Of a stretch of 64,000 bases of DNA, positions 16,536 through 24,826 are shown piece by piece; the stretch's first letter is position 1, and each line of letters opens with the position of its first letter. Source of the stretch: Leucobacter chromiireducens subsp. chromiireducens (GTDB taxonomy: Bacteria; Actinomycetota; Actinomycetes; Actinomycetales; Microbacteriaceae); contig NZ_QYAD01000001.1 of the NCBI RefSeq assembly GCF_016758255.1, forward strand, positions 496,001 to 560,000. The letters are read 5' to 3'. The notes beneath the pieces are model-generated. The model saw only the letters and a program-made list of their open reading frames with translations, was not told the origin of the DNA and made no database searches. A program made the translations under genes and the position numbers.

Positions 16536-17416
16536 ACGATTTCCGTTCCGCCCGCGGCTGCGGACTTCTTCAGTGCTTGCACGGATGCGCCGTCCATCGC
16601 AGCGGCTTCAGGGAGCGCAGCAAGAAGGGAACGCGTGTACTCATGCTCTGGATGTGTGAATACACGCGTTGTAGCTCCGTCTTCGACGATCCGTCCCTGG
16701 TGCATGACGACCACACGGTCGCACCAGCGGCGCACAGCGCTGAGATCGTGACTCACCCAGATCAGGCTCGCGCCGGACGCCTCGGTGAGCCGAACGATGA
16801 GGTCGAGGATCTCTTCGCGAACTTGAGCGTCGAGCGAGCCTGTGGGCTCGTCCGCGATGATGATCCGAGGTTCGCGGGCCATCGCCATCGCGATAGACAC
16901 ACGTTGCGCCATGCCTCCCGACATCTCGTGAGGAAAGAGCCCGAGAGCGCGCTCCGGGTCTGCAATCTTCACTTCGGTGAGGAGTGACACCAGGCTCGCG
17001 CGGTCGGTAGGTTTTCCGAGCGGGGAGAGCGCGAGTGCAAGCTGCCGTCCAATTCGAGCGGTGGGGTTGAGCGCTGCGATCGGGTCCTGTGGCACAAAAC
17101 CGAGGGCATCTCGCCGCAGCTCGCGAACCTCGCGGGGGCTGAGGCTGTCCAGTTCTCGCCCGAGCACGGTGATGCTTCCTCCGACGATGCGGCAGGCGCG
17201 GGGGAGGAGGCGTCCGAGCGCCTGTGAGAGCGTGGACTTCCCGGAGCCCGATTCGCCGACTATTGCGAGACGTTCACCAGCGCTGATCTCAAGCGACACT
17301 CGGTCTAGTGCTCGGACGACACCGCGTCGGGTCCGGTATTCGGCGCTGAACGCTTCGACCGAGATGACCGAGGTCGGGGCGCCGAGGGGCGCCGCCGGAA
17401 TGAAGTTCGTGGTCAT
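16532..17416 (-). CDS. Oligopeptide-type ABC transporter ATP-binding protein (DppD/OppD-like)
   Basis: A 294-residue ABC ATPase starting at the ATG of MTTNFIP, which overlaps the permease stop by 4 bases. In-frame sequence further upstream is inside the permease gene in another frame and is not coding. Motifs are Walker A GESGSGKST, Q-loop LGFVPQDPIAALNP, signature EMSGGMAQRVSIAMAMA, Walker B RIIIADEPTGSLDA and H-loop IWVSHDLS. The second ATPase of the heterodimeric nucleotide-binding pair. Confidence 0.9.
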   Translation of the reverse strand: MTTNFIPAAPLGAPTSVISVEAFSAEYRTRRGVVRALDRVSLEISAGERLAIVGESGSGKSTLSQALGRLLPRACRIVGGSITVLGRELDSLSPREVRELRRDALGFVPQDPIAALNPTARIGRQLALALSPLGKPTDRASLVSLLTEVKIADPERALGLFPHEMSGGMAQRVSIAMAMAREPRIIIADEPTGSLDAQVREEILDLIVRLTEASGASLIWVSHDLSAVRRWCDRVVVMHQGRIVEDGATTRVFTHPEHEYTRSLLAALPEAAAMDGASVQALKKSAAAGGTEIV

Positions 17417-18288
17417 GTGAGGCTCCGAGTCTCTCGAGGGTCGAGTCGATCGCGCAGCGTGTCGCCGATCAGGTTGATCGCGAGGATTGCGAGAACGAGT
17501 ACCAGAGCAGGCCCGAACAGCAGCCACGGGGCATGCACCATGTACACGCCCCCTTCCTGGATCAGGAGGCCGAGGGACGACTGGGGCAACTGCACGCCGT
17601 ATCCCAGGAAGCTCAGTCCGCCCTCGACCAGGATCCCGACCGAGAGTGCGTACGTGCCCTGCACCGCGACGGTGCCGCTGACATTTGGCAAGATGTGCCT
17701 CACGAGGATCACCGGCAGTGAGACTCCGCTGATCCGGGCGGTGGTGACAAAGTCTCGTTCGGCTACCGACATCGCGGCCGATGTCACCATGCGGGTCATG
17801 AGCGGCACGGTGACCAGCACGATGCTGGCGAGGGCAGCGGATTGACCCGGGCCCACGACGGCGGCAACGAGAATGGCGAGCACGATTGAGGGGAACGAGT
17901 AGAGAACGTCGACAACGCGCATGACAAGCTCGCGCAGCCAGCCACCGACGGTGCCGGCCAGAAGACCGAGCGCGACGCTGATCACTGAGGTGCACAGAAC
18001 AGCGAATGCCGACAGCACGAGTGTGGTGCCAACGCCCTCAAGTAGACGCGCGAGCAGTGAGCGCCCGAGCCCGTCGGTGCCGAGCGGAAACTGGAACGAG
18101 GGCGCGCTCAAGCGTGGCCCCACGATCGCTGTGGGGTCTCCCGCGATCGGAATGATTCGGGCGATGATGGCGACGAGAACGATGACTCCGAGCGTTGCGA
18201 CAGCAGCGACGAAGAGCCCGTCTCGCGGCGGCGCTGCGCTCGGAGCGGAGCCTCGCCTGAACAGGGTAGTTAGCGTGGTGCTGGTCAT
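17413..18288 (-). CDS. Oligopeptide-type ABC transporter permease (DppC/OppC-like)
   Basis: A 291-residue inner-membrane permease with about six hydrophobic segments, beginning with LFVAAVATLGVIVLVAII. The OppC signature includes FPLGTDGLGRSLLARLL, with the EAA loop at ARISGVSLPVILVRHILPN. The C-terminus LIGDTLRDRLDPR is the standard DppC ending. It forms the translocation path with the DppB-like subunit encoded immediately upstream with a 4-base overlap. Confidence 0.9.
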   Translation of the reverse strand: MTSTTLTTLFRRGSAPSAAPPRDGLFVAAVATLGVIVLVAIIARIIPIAGDPTAIVGPRLSAPSFQFPLGTDGLGRSLLARLLEGVGTTLVLSAFAVLCTSVISVALGLLAGTVGGWLRELVMRVVDVLYSFPSIVLAILVAAVVGPGQSAALASIVLVTVPLMTRMVTSAAMSVAERDFVTTARISGVSLPVILVRHILPNVSGTVAVQGTYALSVGILVEGGLSFLGYGVQLPQSSLGLLIQEGGVYMVHAPWLLFGPALVLVLAILAINLIGDTLRDRLDPRETRSLT

Positions 18289-19256
18289 TTCCTTCGCCCT
18301 CCCACGATGGCGACGCGCGGGTCAATGGCACTCGTGACGAGGTCGAGGACCAGACTCACGATGATGAACACGGAGGCAGCGAAGAGCACCGCAGCCTGCA
18401 CGACCGCGAAGTCACGTCGGTCCAGGCCGGTCACCATAAAGGACCCGAGCCCGGGAATATTGAACAGGGTCTCCACGATGACGGCCCCGCCGAGCAAGTA
18501 CGCCGTGATGGTTCCAAGCAGCGTGAGGATCGGTATCCCGGCGTTGCGGATCACATGGTGGCGCACGATGTACCAGGGCGTCTCACCACGAGCGACGGCC
18601 GCGCCAATGTACGGCTCGACGAGCACGTTCATCACAGCGTCACGCGTGGTGCGTGCAGTCGCGGCGACACAGAACACTGTGAGGACGAGCGCGGGCAAGA
18701 GGAGCGCGGTGAACGTTGCCCCAAAGCTCTCGCCCACCCGGGCGAATCCTCCGACCTGAAGGCCCAGGCTGAATCGCGAGAAGAGATAAACAACGATGCT
18801 GCCGAGCACGAACTCCGGGACACTGATCCCGAGGCTTGAGACGATGCGGGCGGCTGCTCCGCCACGTCGAGCAGAAGCGCGCACACCGGTGTAAATCCCA
18901 AGCGGGATACCCACCACGAGCGTGGCGACGATGGCCATACTTGCGAGCATCGCGGTCACCGGGATGCGCTGTGCGAGCTCCGCGGAGACGGGGGTCTGCG
19001 TGACGAGCGAGATGCCCAAGTCGCCTCGGAGCAGCTGCGTGATCCACGCGAAGTACTGGATGATGACGGGCTGGTCGAGTCCGTAGGCAGCGGCGAGCCG
19101 TGCGCGTTCCGCTTCCGTCGCGAGGGGGCCGAGGATGATGTCTTCGAAGCCGCCAGGCATGAGCCGGACGGCCACGAAGATGATCACCGAGACCCCGAAG
19201 AGCGTGAGCAGAGCGCTGAGGACGCGCCCCGCCGACCACTTAAGGGTGCCGAGCAC
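18285..19256 (-). CDS. Oligopeptide-type ABC transporter permease (DppB/OppB-like)
   Basis: A 323-residue inner-membrane permease. The N-terminus RVLSALLTLFGVSVIIFVAVRLMPG is the classic DppB start. It continues with LGLDQPVIIQYFAWITQLLRGDLGISLVTQ-like sequence, the EAA loop region around RGETPWYIVRHHVIRNA, and the PGLGSFMVTGLDRRDFAVVQAAVLF segment. It starts 6 bases after the binding-protein stop. Confidence 0.9.
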   Translation of the reverse strand: MLGTLKWSAGRVLSALLTLFGVSVIIFVAVRLMPGGFEDIILGPLATEAERARLAAAYGLDQPVIIQYFAWITQLLRGDLGISLVTQTPVSAELAQRIPVTAMLASMAIVATLVVGIPLGIYTGVRASARRGGAAARIVSSLGISVPEFVLGSIVVYLFSRFSLGLQVGGFARVGESFGATFTALLLPALVLTVFCVAATARTTRDAVMNVLVEPYIGAAVARGETPWYIVRHHVIRNAGIPILTLLGTITAYLLGGAVIVETLFNIPGLGSFMVTGLDRRDFAVVQAAVLFAASVFIIVSLVLDLVTSAIDPRVAIVGGRRK

Positions 19257-19262
19257 GGGAGC

Positions 19263-20915
19263 CTACTTTCCTACCCGAGTGAACGCGCCGATGTGGCGGA
19301 GGAAGTTGCCCGTACCCTCTGTCGACTGAATGGTCGGGCTGATCGTTTCCGTGTTGTACCCGAGCAGAGCAGGCCGGTGCACGAGTGGCAAAATCTCGGC
19401 GTACTGATCTGCGACCGCGCACAGCTCGGTGAAGGTCTTTTCACGCGCGCTTGGGTCGGTCTCCGAGGAGCCCTGCTCGATCAGCTTGTTGAGGTCATCG
19501 TGTGAGCCGGTGAAGCCAACATTGAAGCCGGCGACTTCGGGGTTCCACCAGCGAGTAATCATCGACGGATCGCTGTAGCCAGCGAACCAGCTGAGCGCCA
19601 GATCGAAGTTGCCTGGCTGAGAAGTAAAAACGCGCTCGGTAAAGGTTGCGGTGTCGTACTGCTCGATCTTCACGGTGACCCCGATGGTGGCCAGCTGCTG
19701 CTGGATGAGCTGGGACATCTGAGCGAAAATCGGCTCCTCCGTGTAGACGAGCAGATTGAGGGTGATGGGTCCCTCACCACTGTCTTCGATGAGCTTCTTC
19801 GCCGCTTCAACGGTCGTGGTAGTCGATGGCAGATCCGCGACCGAGCACGCGCCAGGCAGGTTCGACGGTGTGACTCCGGTTGGCGCGCTCTCGCCCGCCA
19901 GCACAATGTCCGCGATTGCCTGGCGGTCGATCGCCGAGTTGATCGCGAAGCGCACGTCCTCGTTGGCGAGTGGGGAGTCCGGGCGCTGGGAATTGATGTT
20001 GAGGTAGTAGTAGTCGCTCTGCAGCTGGTTGACCACCTTCGCGGTCTTGCTATCTGACAGCAGTGTCAGGGAGTCGACGTTGTTGAAATTGACGAAGTCT
20101 GCGCTGCCCTCTCGCAGCGCAGCCTGGCGGGTGGACTCCTGGCCAACAATCTGCAGTGTGAGATCCGTGATGTGCAACGACTTCGCGTTTCGCCACTCGG
20201 GGTTCGCGGTGAACTTCCAAGCTTCGTCTTGGCGATGGGACGCGACTGCGTATGGGCCCGTGCCGAGCATCTCGGTCTTCAAATCGACCGAACCAGCTTC
20301 GATTTCCTTCATTGGGAGCACAGCAGCTGGGGTGTTTGCGAGTGAGGCGAGGAACGGTGCGTATGGGCGGTCGAGTTTCACGGTCACCGTTGTGTCATCG
20401 GTCGCGGTTACCGAGGTGATCGGGCCCACCTGGCCGGACCAGACACCTCCGCCTGCAACGAGACGGTTGAGGCTTCCGGCCACGTCCTGGGTGGTGACCG
20501 TGCGACCGTTCGAGAACTTGGCATTCGTATCGATCGTGAACACGTAGCTCGTGTCATCCGGCTGCGACCACTCAGTGGCGAGGCCCGGCTGTACCGTGAA
20601 GTTCTCGTCCGTGGTGACGAGCGTCTCGTAGACCAGACCCATGATCATCCACGAGCGTGCGGTCTGAGCGGTCTGTGGGTCGAGGCCGTCGGCTTCTTGC
20701 GTGTCGTAGTCAACCTGCACCGTCGCTGCGCCGGTTGCGTCATTCTCTGCGGCGACCGCGAGGAAGCCCGGGGCGACTTCTTCCTGAGTGCCGACGAGGG
20801 CGCTGTCGCCGCCTGCGGCGCCCGGGGTCGCAGCGCAAGAGGCAAGCACGCCGCCGAGCGCGAGAATGAGGGCCGCGCTCGCGAACTTTCGCGTGTGGGG
20901 ATGTGTGCGTTTCAC
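19263..20915 (-). CDS. Substrate-binding lipoprotein of the peptide ABC importer (SBP family 5)
   Basis: A 550-residue family 5 solute-binding protein. The signal peptide has a lipobox LASC with Cys27. Family blocks include DPQTAQTARSWMIMGLVYETLVT, LATEWSQPDDTSYVFTID, DVRFAINSAIDRQAI and FDLALSWFAGYSDPS. I place the start at GTG 20915, because AAAGGAG lies 6-7 bases before it, rather than at an ATG six codons upstream. Family 5 proteins bind di- and oligopeptides, opines, nickel or glycosides; the P1 peptidase in the operon favours a peptide-like ligand. Two LacI-type palindromes lie upstream. Confidence 0.9.
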   Translation of the reverse strand: MKRTHPHTRKFASAALILALGGVLASCAATPGAAGGDSALVGTQEEVAPGFLAVAAENDATGAATVQVDYDTQEADGLDPQTAQTARSWMIMGLVYETLVTTDENFTVQPGLATEWSQPDDTSYVFTIDTNAKFSNGRTVTTQDVAGSLNRLVAGGGVWSGQVGPITSVTATDDTTVTVKLDRPYAPFLASLANTPAAVLPMKEIEAGSVDLKTEMLGTGPYAVASHRQDEAWKFTANPEWRNAKSLHITDLTLQIVGQESTRQAALREGSADFVNFNNVDSLTLLSDSKTAKVVNQLQSDYYYLNINSQRPDSPLANEDVRFAINSAIDRQAIADIVLAGESAPTGVTPSNLPGACSVADLPSTTTTVEAAKKLIEDSGEGPITLNLLVYTEEPIFAQMSQLIQQQLATIGVTVKIEQYDTATFTERVFTSQPGNFDLALSWFAGYSDPSMITRWWNPEVAGFNVGFTGSHDDLNKLIEQGSSETDPSAREKTFTELCAVADQYAEILPLVHRPALLGYNTETISPTIQSTEGTGNFLRHIGAFTRVGK

Positions 20916-21020
20916 CGTTGTCTCCTTTGGCATGGTGTGTGGCGCTGTAGTGCCGATCTCCGGGGCAAGGCCACTCTTGAGTGACCCCGGAAGTACCCGG
21001 CGATCGGAACGCTACACGCG

Positions 21021-21032
21021 TAAAACGTTTTA
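21021..21032. promoter_or_regulatory. LacI-type operator 1
   Basis: TAAAACGTTTTA is a perfect 12-base palindrome with the central CG typical of LacI/GalR operators. It lies between the divergent binding-protein and LacI-family genes. Confidence 0.65.
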
Positions 21033-21054
21033 TGTGCGGTGTGATCAAACCGTG

Positions 21055-21068
21055 ACAAAACGATTTGT
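21055..21068. promoter_or_regulatory. LacI-type operator 2
   Basis: ACAAAACGATTTGT is palindromic except at one pair. Its CG centre is 35 bases from that of operator 1. Two sites allow cooperative binding or control of the two divergent promoters. Confidence 0.5.
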
Positions 21069-21128
21069 GAGCGGCTACGCTGATCGTCACGACGAACGAG
21101 TGGCTACCAATGGCGGGAGCGTAGAACG

Positions 21129-22169
21129 ATGCCGACCAAGCGAGGAATCACCATCCGCGACGTGGCACGAAGGGCTGGGGTGTCGATCACCGCGGTCTCG
21201 CATGCGCTCAACGGGAAGGGTACGATATCCGATCTGACCAGGGAAAAAGTGCAGCGGATCGCGGACGATATGGGCTATCAGGCGGATGCTCTCGCGAGGG
21301 GGTTGCGGCGCTCACGCATGGGCGTGATCGGACTGGTGCTCCGTCCGCTCGATAGCTTGGGGAGCTACGCTCCCAACGGCGTGGACTATTTTCTGAGGTT
21401 CGCGGGGGCTTCCGCCGCTCGCGCGTTGGATCTGGGGCTCGGTCTCATGCAGGTGGGTGATCTCACGAAGCGGCCGATCACTCCGCTCGCGTTCTCGCTC
21501 GACGGCTACATCGTGATGGACCCGATGGCCGATGACCCCGTGGTCCGGCTCCTCACCGGGAGAGAGATGCCCTACGTCACACTCAACCGCGATGTGTTCC
21601 GCCCGGAGGTGACGAACTGGGTTGCGTCTGATGACACGCGATCATCGTGGGAGTCGTTCGAACATCTCGCATCCCGTGGTGCGCGTTCAATCAGCATGGT
21701 GGCGGGAACGGACCAGAACTCGTGGAATCACGACTACGAAGAGGCATACCGTGCATGGTGCGCCGCCCGTGGTGTCGAGTCGCGGGTGTACCGCGTGCCG
21801 GAGGCCGACGCCGAAGCGGGAGGTCGACGAGCCGCCCTCATGTTGCTCGCTGACGGGTTCCCGGATGCGGTGCACTGCATGACGGGTCGACATGCTGCCG
21901 GCCTGCAGTCGGAACTTGCTCAACGGGGGCTACGCACTCCTCGTGACTACTTGCTGCTTGCTGCCTCTGACGCAGAGCAGACTCGGCGAGCGGACCCGCC
22001 CATTACGGCCTTTGATCTTGAACCCGAAGCGCTTGCCGTCGCTACAGTCGAGAAACTTGACGCGTTAATCCGGGGTGAGGACACTGGCGCAGGGACTTTG
22101 GTTGCGTCCCGCTTGATCGTGCGTGAATCGACCGCGGGCTCAAGCGCTGAGTCGGAAGAACGGGCCTGA
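21129..22169 (+). CDS. LacI-family transcriptional regulator
   Basis: A 346-residue regulator. The N-terminal helix-turn-helix is TIRDVARRAGVSITAVSHALNGKG, followed by the hinge region (MGYQADALARGLR). The periplasmic-binding-protein-like effector domain begins at RMGVIGLVLRPLD and contains GRHAAGLQSELAQRGLRTPRDY. Such proteins usually repress a neighbouring transport/catabolic operon until the ligand appears. The divergent importer operon with LacI-type palindromes in between is the evident target, and the regulator may also control itself. The ligand is unknown. Confidence 0.9.
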   Translation: MPTKRGITIRDVARRAGVSITAVSHALNGKGTISDLTREKVQRIADDMGYQADALARGLRRSRMGVIGLVLRPLDSLGSYAPNGVDYFLRFAGASAARALDLGLGLMQVGDLTKRPITPLAFSLDGYIVMDPMADDPVVRLLTGREMPYVTLNRDVFRPEVTNWVASDDTRSSWESFEHLASRGARSISMVAGTDQNSWNHDYEEAYRAWCAARGVESRVYRVPEADAEAGGRRAALMLLADGFPDAVHCMTGRHAAGLQSELAQRGLRTPRDYLLLAASDAEQTRRADPPITAFDLEPEALAVATVEKLDALIRGEDTGAGTLVASRLIVRESTAGSSAESEERA

Positions 22170-22198
22170 CGCGGGATCCACTGCTCTTTCGAGTTGCG

Positions 22199-22690
22199 CT
22201 ACAGCACGGTGAGATGCGTGGCGCGCCACTGGCGAGCTCGCAGCTCGAACCGCAGAGCAACCGCGTACGCGCGGCCCGGGGTATGCAGCACGACCACCGC
22301 GTCAACCACCCCCTCCCGCGGGGAAGTCATGTGCGGCCGGCCCGGGGACGCGACGATTCTGCGCGCGTCCCGGTGCAGCGTGCGCTGCTCTGTGCGGAGC
22401 GCGCGACGGACGCGGAGTTGCCGCGCCACTTCGAGCGTCACCGAGCTCGCGACTTGCGCAATCGCACGGCTGCCCTCAAGCACCTCGAACGCGCTGAGCG
22501 CGATGCGCTGCACTGCCGATGCGGGGAGCCGGGGCGCAACTGGTTGACTGGCATCGTCTGGCACGAGTTCTAGCCGCGGCTTCGCCGTGCGATTCGCGGA
22601 GTTGCGCGGCGTCGAGTGCGTTGGGGACGCCGCAGTCGTGATCGAAGGGTCGGGGGCGTTGCACTGTGCGGCGCCGGTGGTGGGCATCAT
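22199..22690 (-). CDS. Rv3235-family protein (DUF6459-like)
   Basis: A 163-residue protein of the actinobacterial Rv3235 type, of unknown function. The first 70 residues are disordered (Pro, Thr, Ser, Asn rich). The conserved region is IALSAFEVLEGSRAIAQVASSVTLEVARQLRVRRALRTEQR, followed by a short beta-rich tail (VVDAVVVLHTPGRAYAVALRFELRARQWRATHLTV). The ATG pair at 22690 is chosen because AAAGGA lies about 8 bases upstream. The family is usually encoded near secA, but here it lies about 41 kb from it. Confidence 0.7.
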   Translation of the reverse strand: MMPTTGAAQCNAPDPSITTAASPTHSTPRNSANRTAKPRLELVPDDASQPVAPRLPASAVQRIALSAFEVLEGSRAIAQVASSVTLEVARQLRVRRALRTEQRTLHRDARRIVASPGRPHMTSPREGVVDAVVVLHTPGRAYAVALRFELRARQWRATHLTVL

Positions 22691-22883
22691 CGGGGTCCTT
22701 TCGCGCCTCCCGTGGTGTGGTGCCCTGTGCGGTGTTCCCCCGGCGTCGCCCGTGTGGCCGGGAGTGCGGTTGTGTCGTGACCCCACCATAGGAAGGCCCG
22801 ACTATGGAGAGTCAACTGGCGTTTAGGCACAGGACTTTTCCGCCGCCCGATCGCGTCCTCCAGTGGGAGCTGTCCAGGTGCTC

Positions 22884-22889
22884 TACTCT
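22884..22889 (+). promoter_or_regulatory. -10 element of a leaderless kinase transcript
   Basis: TACTCT ends 6 bases before GTG 22896 of the PdtaS-like kinase. It is one reason to prefer that start codon. Confidence 0.5.
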
Positions 22890-22895
22890 GGTCAG

Positions 22896-24407
22896 GTGGC
22901 CACTCTCCGGAACCTTGCGACGAAGTACTCCTCCATCAGCGAAGAGGAGATCGAGTGGCTTGAGCTGCTCACTCTCGACCTGCAGCTGCTCGCCGATCTC
23001 GCGCTCAGCGACGTGGTGCTGTGGGTGCCGACGGAGGACGGCGACTACCTTGCAGTAGCGCACTCGCGCCCCGCGGGGTCGGTGACGCTGTTCTACCGCG
23101 ATGTCATCGGTGACTTCCTGCGCCCGGACTGGCGCGGCCTCGTCGACCAGACGATCGAGACCGGGGAGCGCGCAGCTTCCACCTCGCCCGCGTGGTACGA
23201 GGAGAACCCCATGCGGCTCACGGCGTATTCGGTGAGCCGCCGAGACGAACAGGGCAACGTCCACGGCCCCTTCGCCGTGATGACCGTGCACACGAGCGTG
23301 GCCGACACGCAGCCCGCATCGCGGATTGGCGCGGCCTACCGCGAGGTGGCTGGCGACCTGCTCGACATGATCCAAGAGGGCCTGTTCCCCGCGCCCGGCA
23401 ACACCCGCGGCGGGGAGCAGGGGTCTCCTCGCGCTTCGGATGGGCTCGTGCGTATCAACCTCGATGGCGAGGCGACCTTTGCGAGCCCGAACACGCAGAC
23501 CACGTTCACGACCCTCGGGTACCGCGACGAGATCGAGGGTGAGAACTTCGCCGAGGTGCTCGCCGAGATCGTGAAGGGGCAGTTCGACACGAACGAGTCG
23601 CTGCCACTCATCGCGCAGGGCAAGATCGCGAAGCGTGTGGAGATCGACGCGCGTGGGCGCACGGTGACGCTTCGCTCGATCCCCGTGGTGCGCGAGGGGA
23701 AGCGCGTGGGCGGGATCGTGCTGACACGCGATGTGACCGAGCTGCGCCAGCAGGCGCAGGAGCTCATCACGAAGGACGCGACGATCCGCGAGATCCACCA
23801 CCGCGTGAAGAATAACCTGCAGACGGTGGCGTCACTGCTGCGCGTGCAGGCGCGACGTGCGCGCAGCGAAGAGGCGAAGGAAGTGCTGGGCCAGGCAATG
23901 CGCCGAGTCGCCGCAATCGCCGTTGTGCACGACACCCTGTCGACTGGCCTGTCCCAGATCGTGGACTTCGACCAGGTGTTCGACCGGGTGGTGGGGCTCG
24001 CCGCCGAGGTGGCCAGCCTGCATGGCACGACCGTCCATCCCCACAAGGAGGGCGAGTTCGGCGAACTGCCCTCGGAGTACGCGACCCCGCTCGCGCTCGC
24101 GCTGACCGAGATCGTCACGAACGCTGTGGAGCACGGCCTGGCTGGTCGCGAGGGATCGGTGTTCGTGCGCGCGGATCGCACCGAAGAACGGCTCTCGGTC
24201 GAGGTCGTCGACACCGGCACCGGCCTCCCCGGCGGCACGGTCGGTGACGGCCTCGGCACGCAGATCGTGCGCACGCTCGTGGAGGGTGAGCTCGGCGGCA
24301 GCATCGTCTGGGCCCCAGACGAGGGCGGCGGAACGAAGGTGTCGATCGAGGTGCCGCTGCACTGGATCTCGACGCAGACTCGCGAGATTCCCCGCATTCG
24401 CGGATAG
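22896..24407 (+). CDS. pdtaS: PdtaS-like soluble histidine kinase (HisKA_2 type)
   Basis: A 503-residue cytoplasmic kinase without membrane segments. The N-terminus (residues 1-150) is a GAF-like sensor domain as in Mycobacterium PdtaS, residues about 175-290 are PAS-like, and the H-box is IREIHHRVKNNLQTVASLLRVQARR, the HisKA_2 signature. The ATPase part has LTEIVTNAVEHGL and VVDTGTGLPGG with GDGLGTQIVRTLV. PdtaS phosphorylates the ANTAR-domain RNA-binding regulator PdtaR, whose gene is not in this window. GTG 22896 fits a leaderless start. Confidence 0.85.
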   Translation: MATLRNLATKYSSISEEEIEWLELLTLDLQLLADLALSDVVLWVPTEDGDYLAVAHSRPAGSVTLFYRDVIGDFLRPDWRGLVDQTIETGERAASTSPAWYEENPMRLTAYSVSRRDEQGNVHGPFAVMTVHTSVADTQPASRIGAAYREVAGDLLDMIQEGLFPAPGNTRGGEQGSPRASDGLVRINLDGEATFASPNTQTTFTTLGYRDEIEGENFAEVLAEIVKGQFDTNESLPLIAQGKIAKRVEIDARGRTVTLRSIPVVREGKRVGGIVLTRDVTELRQQAQELITKDATIREIHHRVKNNLQTVASLLRVQARRARSEEAKEVLGQAMRRVAAIAVVHDTLSTGLSQIVDFDQVFDRVVGLAAEVASLHGTTVHPHKEGEFGELPSEYATPLALALTEIVTNAVEHGLAGREGSVFVRADRTEERLSVEVVDTGTGLPGGTVGDGLGTQIVRTLVEGELGGSIVWAPDEGGGTKVSIEVPLHWISTQTREIPRIRG

Positions 24408-24416
24408 ATCGGGATC

Positions 24417-24466
24417 GAAACAGCTGTGGGGAGTGACGACACGTCGTCACTCCCCACAGCTGTTTC
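24417..24466. terminator. Very long bidirectional terminator hairpin
   Basis: Perfect 23-base stem (starting GAAACAGCTGTGG) around a 4-base loop, between the convergent kinase and the two membrane-protein genes. Confidence 0.85.
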
Positions 24467-24475
24467 CCGTCTTGT

Positions 24476-24826
24476 CTACCGTCGGCGGTTGCGGATCAGC
24501 ACGGCCGCGCCGACTCCGAGGAGCAGCACTCCGAGCCCGATGGTGATCGCGGCGACCCAGGTTGCGAGATCGAGCTCACCGGTGCCAAGCATGCGCTGGG
24601 CAATGTATCCGCAGAACGCGAGAATGAGCGCACCCCACACGATGGGACTGGTGCGGGGTGCCGGGCGCCGGGGTGCGGGGCGGGCCGGCGCCGACTGGGC
24701 CGGCGGCGCTGACTGCACCGGCGGTGCAGTCTGTGTGGGTGGCACCGGCTGCGGTGCGGTCGCCTCGGGCACGTACATCGGGGGCTGCTGTGGCAGCTCC
24801 GCGGGAGTCTGCTCGCGCTCGTTCAT
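24476..24826 (-). CDS. Small two-helix membrane protein with Pro-rich N-terminus
   Basis: A 116-residue protein. Residues 1-60 are Pro/Ala/Gln-rich and disordered. Two hydrophobic segments follow (IVWGALILAFCGYIAQRML and TWVAAITIGLGVLLLGVGAAVLI), ending in RNRRR. Its start overlaps the stop of the PspC-domain gene by 4 bases, so the two are co-translated. I do not recognise the family; an accessory membrane part of the envelope-stress module is inferred from position. Confidence 0.7.
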   Translation of the reverse strand: MNEREQTPAELPQQPPMYVPEATAPQPVPPTQTAPPVQSAPPAQSAPARPAPRRPAPRTSPIVWGALILAFCGYIAQRMLGTGELDLATWVAAITIGLGVLLLGVGAAVLIRNRRR

